Shown in pieces: positions 62,170 through 64,000 of a stretch of DNA of 64,000 nt; positions within the stretch are counted from its first letter, which is position 1; each line of letters opens with the position of its first letter. Made by a program: the position numbers and the translations under genes. The notes under the pieces are model-generated. The model made no database searches, had not been told where the DNA came from, and was given only the letters and a program-made list of their open reading frames with translations. The stretch is from Chrysoperla carnea (lineage: Eukaryota; Arthropoda; Insecta; Neuroptera; Chrysopidae): contig NC_058340.1 of NCBI RefSeq assembly GCF_905475395.1, positions 68,302,181-68,366,180 of the forward strand. The letters are read 5' to 3'.

Positions 62170-62630
62170 AGAGAACGCCAGGGCCAAAAACTTGCGATAT
62201 GATGAATGAGAGAGAAGACTACCAGTGAGTTCCCCTGTAGCCTTGTCTAATGTATTTGTCATTGGCTGCATATTGTTTACATTATTGCTATTAATAAAAA
62301 TCGATTTATGGAATATTATTTAATACATTAAAAGGGCACTTTCATCTACCAATATTTCAATTATTTAGTATAAACTGCGGCCACATATTGGAGAATATGC
62401 AAATATAAAACATATATATTAAATACTTTTTCATTTTTTAGAAAAAAGAATACAAAACTGTATAGAACCTCTTTGTACAAAACAAATATAATAGCAGACA
62501 CAAAATCTCTATGCATCATATGATTTTGGTATATGACTATGACAGGGACACAGGGGAACTCACTGAAAGTCTTCTCTCTCATTCATCATATCGCGTCCAC
62601 TTAAAGGCTAGCAGATACCTCGCGTTCTCT
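62170..62630. repeat. Inverted repeat, 45-bp arms (MITE-like)
   Basis: Arms 62194-62238 and 62550-62594 match at 43 of 45 positions ('gcgatatgatgaatgagaga', 'agtgagttcccctgt'). Farther out a second matching block, AGAGAACGC (62170-62178) against GCGTTCTCT (62622-62630), extends the symmetry with small indels. The 311-bp centre is AT-rich and non-coding. No target duplication was identified. Confidence 0.75.
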
Positions 62631-63544
62631 ATGTATATAAACTTTTTGGATTCAAAACCATTCATGAAAGATGTTATATTACCTTGCAATAATTTGAACT
62701 TCAACATTAAATTTTTAATTAAATAAACGATTAAAAAACGGTTTTCATAGCTTAGATAACATTTTTTGGGCTATAACTAACTTTTAGGACAGAAAAATTT
62801 TTTTTAGAAGTGTCTATTTTCCATTTAGACGAATTCTTGCATTTCTTCGTATTAGCATACACTTAACGACCCCGTTTATGTTCTCTGTCATTCAGTGCCA
62901 TAAAATTCAATTGCAATTGATTGTGAATGAACCGTTGAATGTCGTCAACTATGAAGTATGTTTGCTGCATGTGGAATATGATTAAAAATTCTCTTGTGCT
63001 TCTTGGATATAATAATAAGTTAATAAATAATATTATGAAGAAAAATCAATATTAGTTTTTTGATGTAACATAAAATTTTTTATAAAATAATATTTATCTT
63101 TATAATATTCATTGAAATGACAAATATTTTATTCCAGGGGTGTATTTCATGAGAAAACGATTTGGAGCGTATTTCATGGGGAGACCCGTCCCCATGAAAA
63201 ACACGGCTATAAATTAGATCAAACTCTAGTACAATAAAATTATTTCAACATTATGTATTTTTATCTAGAATTTAAATATAAAACAACTATCGATAAAAAC
63301 GTGTGAACCATTGTATGTGAAATGTTCCCATGATACCATGTCATAATGTACCTTGAATCAACCGCTCCCGGTTGTACTGACGGCGCTTTTTTCAACATGT
63401 TTTCTTTACAATTCACTCTAGGAAATACCCTCATACAATTTGTGCGATTGAAATTTACCCTACACGTTTCAGCGTCCACAGCTTCAATTGGTATTTTTTA
63501 TGACTAGAATGATACTTCCTTTTCTCATTTTCGCTTATCTATGC
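62631..63544. other. Intergenic, no gene recognised
   Basis: No gene supported. 63140-63210 repeats 'gtatttcatg(a/g)g' twice with a short 'atggggagac / gtccccat' inversion. A 72-codon minus-strand frame at 63261-63479 shows no recognisable motif. Confidence 0.4.
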
Positions 63545-63760
63545 TTAGCTAAACCTATTAAAAACAGGAAAACAAAAAATTGACTGAGTTAATTCTTGAA
63601 ATACCATGTACAGACAGTGTTGTTGACGCAATCCTTTGTTTTTTTACGTTTCGTAAGTAAAGATATCCACTCTTAGATAGCCACACACTCATAACTAATA
63701 TTCCCATATAATACATACTATAAAATTTGCACCTAATTTGCACCCTCGTGGGTAAACATA
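63545..63760 (-). repeat. Dispersed repeat, inverted copy of the 13861-14540 family
   Basis: On the minus strand it reads 'tgtttacccacgagggtgca', 'aaattttatagtatgtatta', 'acatggtatttcaagaatta' and 'actcagtcaattttttgttt'. These phrases follow the distal half of the family in order. The middle is shorter and diverged. Confidence 0.75.
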
Positions 63761-64000
63761 CTCCATTTTTCGTCCAATTTAAAACAATTTTATCATGACT
63801 TTTGTACTATAATGAAAGTATACCCCCCTTGATCATAAATGCTTCTACGCCACTGTAGAGAATATACGAAGTACAGGGTATAATGTGAAAATAAAATAAT
63901 CTTTATATTATTCATTTATCGATAATCAATAAATTTGAAAGCGGTAAACTATAATCAATAAAAATTTAAACTGTTTGCTTATCAACAAAATAAAGTTTCC

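Noticed and set aside
63261-63479. 72-codon minus-strand frame
   Set aside because: No motif, no splice context, and flanking DNA is repetitive.

Overview
This is an AT-rich, intron-bearing eukaryotic window whose host genes point to an insect. They are a Hedgehog co-receptor of the Ihog/Boi family, a pair of insect-type fatty acyl-CoA reductases, and a THAP zinc-finger gene. LINE, SINE, hAT and TA-site MITE remnants also fit insect DNA. I cannot fix the order from sequence alone. Introns are short with GT-AG borders, so the multi-exon models were built by hand from splice sites and reading phase.

Layout. 1-1887 (minus) holds two exons of a secreted Thr-rich protein that runs off the left edge; its start exon is missing. 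1.9-18.3 kb is mostly intergenic. It carries a LINE 3' end (4.75 kb), a tRNA-derived SINE with a related tail (7.94 kb), three identical tRNA-Leu(TAA) genes (9.9, 17.1 and 17.7 kb, the last two in a 563-bp tandem duplication), several dispersed repeats and an unassigned cluster of small coding-like frames (12.7-13.5 kb). 18.65-19.995 kb (minus) is a THAP-domain gene with an internal repeat array that continues past its stop codon.

The main feature is a large palindrome, about 20.19-35.49 kb, centred at 27,834/27,835. Each arm of about 7.65 kb carries one complete nine-exon fatty acyl-CoA reductase. The two genes lie head to head and read outward. The inner 1.94 kb of each arm looks identical, introns included, while the outer arms have diverged and carry private insertions. 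The centre of symmetry falls inside the middle one of three fold-back repeat units.

35.5-43.7 kb is intergenic, with a hAT remnant (perfect 8-bp target duplication and a piece of transposase) and a 267-bp MITE with its own 8-bp duplication. 43.739-47.811 kb (minus) is a complete six-exon ihog/boi gene with a LINE fragment in its last intron. Upstream of it lies a satellite of five 315-bp monomers (49.39-50.99 kb). 51-64 kb has no gene I can support, only dispersed and inverted repeats.

The genes do not form one pathway. The reductase pair is a local duplication probably serving lipid, wax or cuticle alcohol synthesis. Ihog acts in Hedgehog reception, and the THAP protein is a likely DNA-binding regulator.
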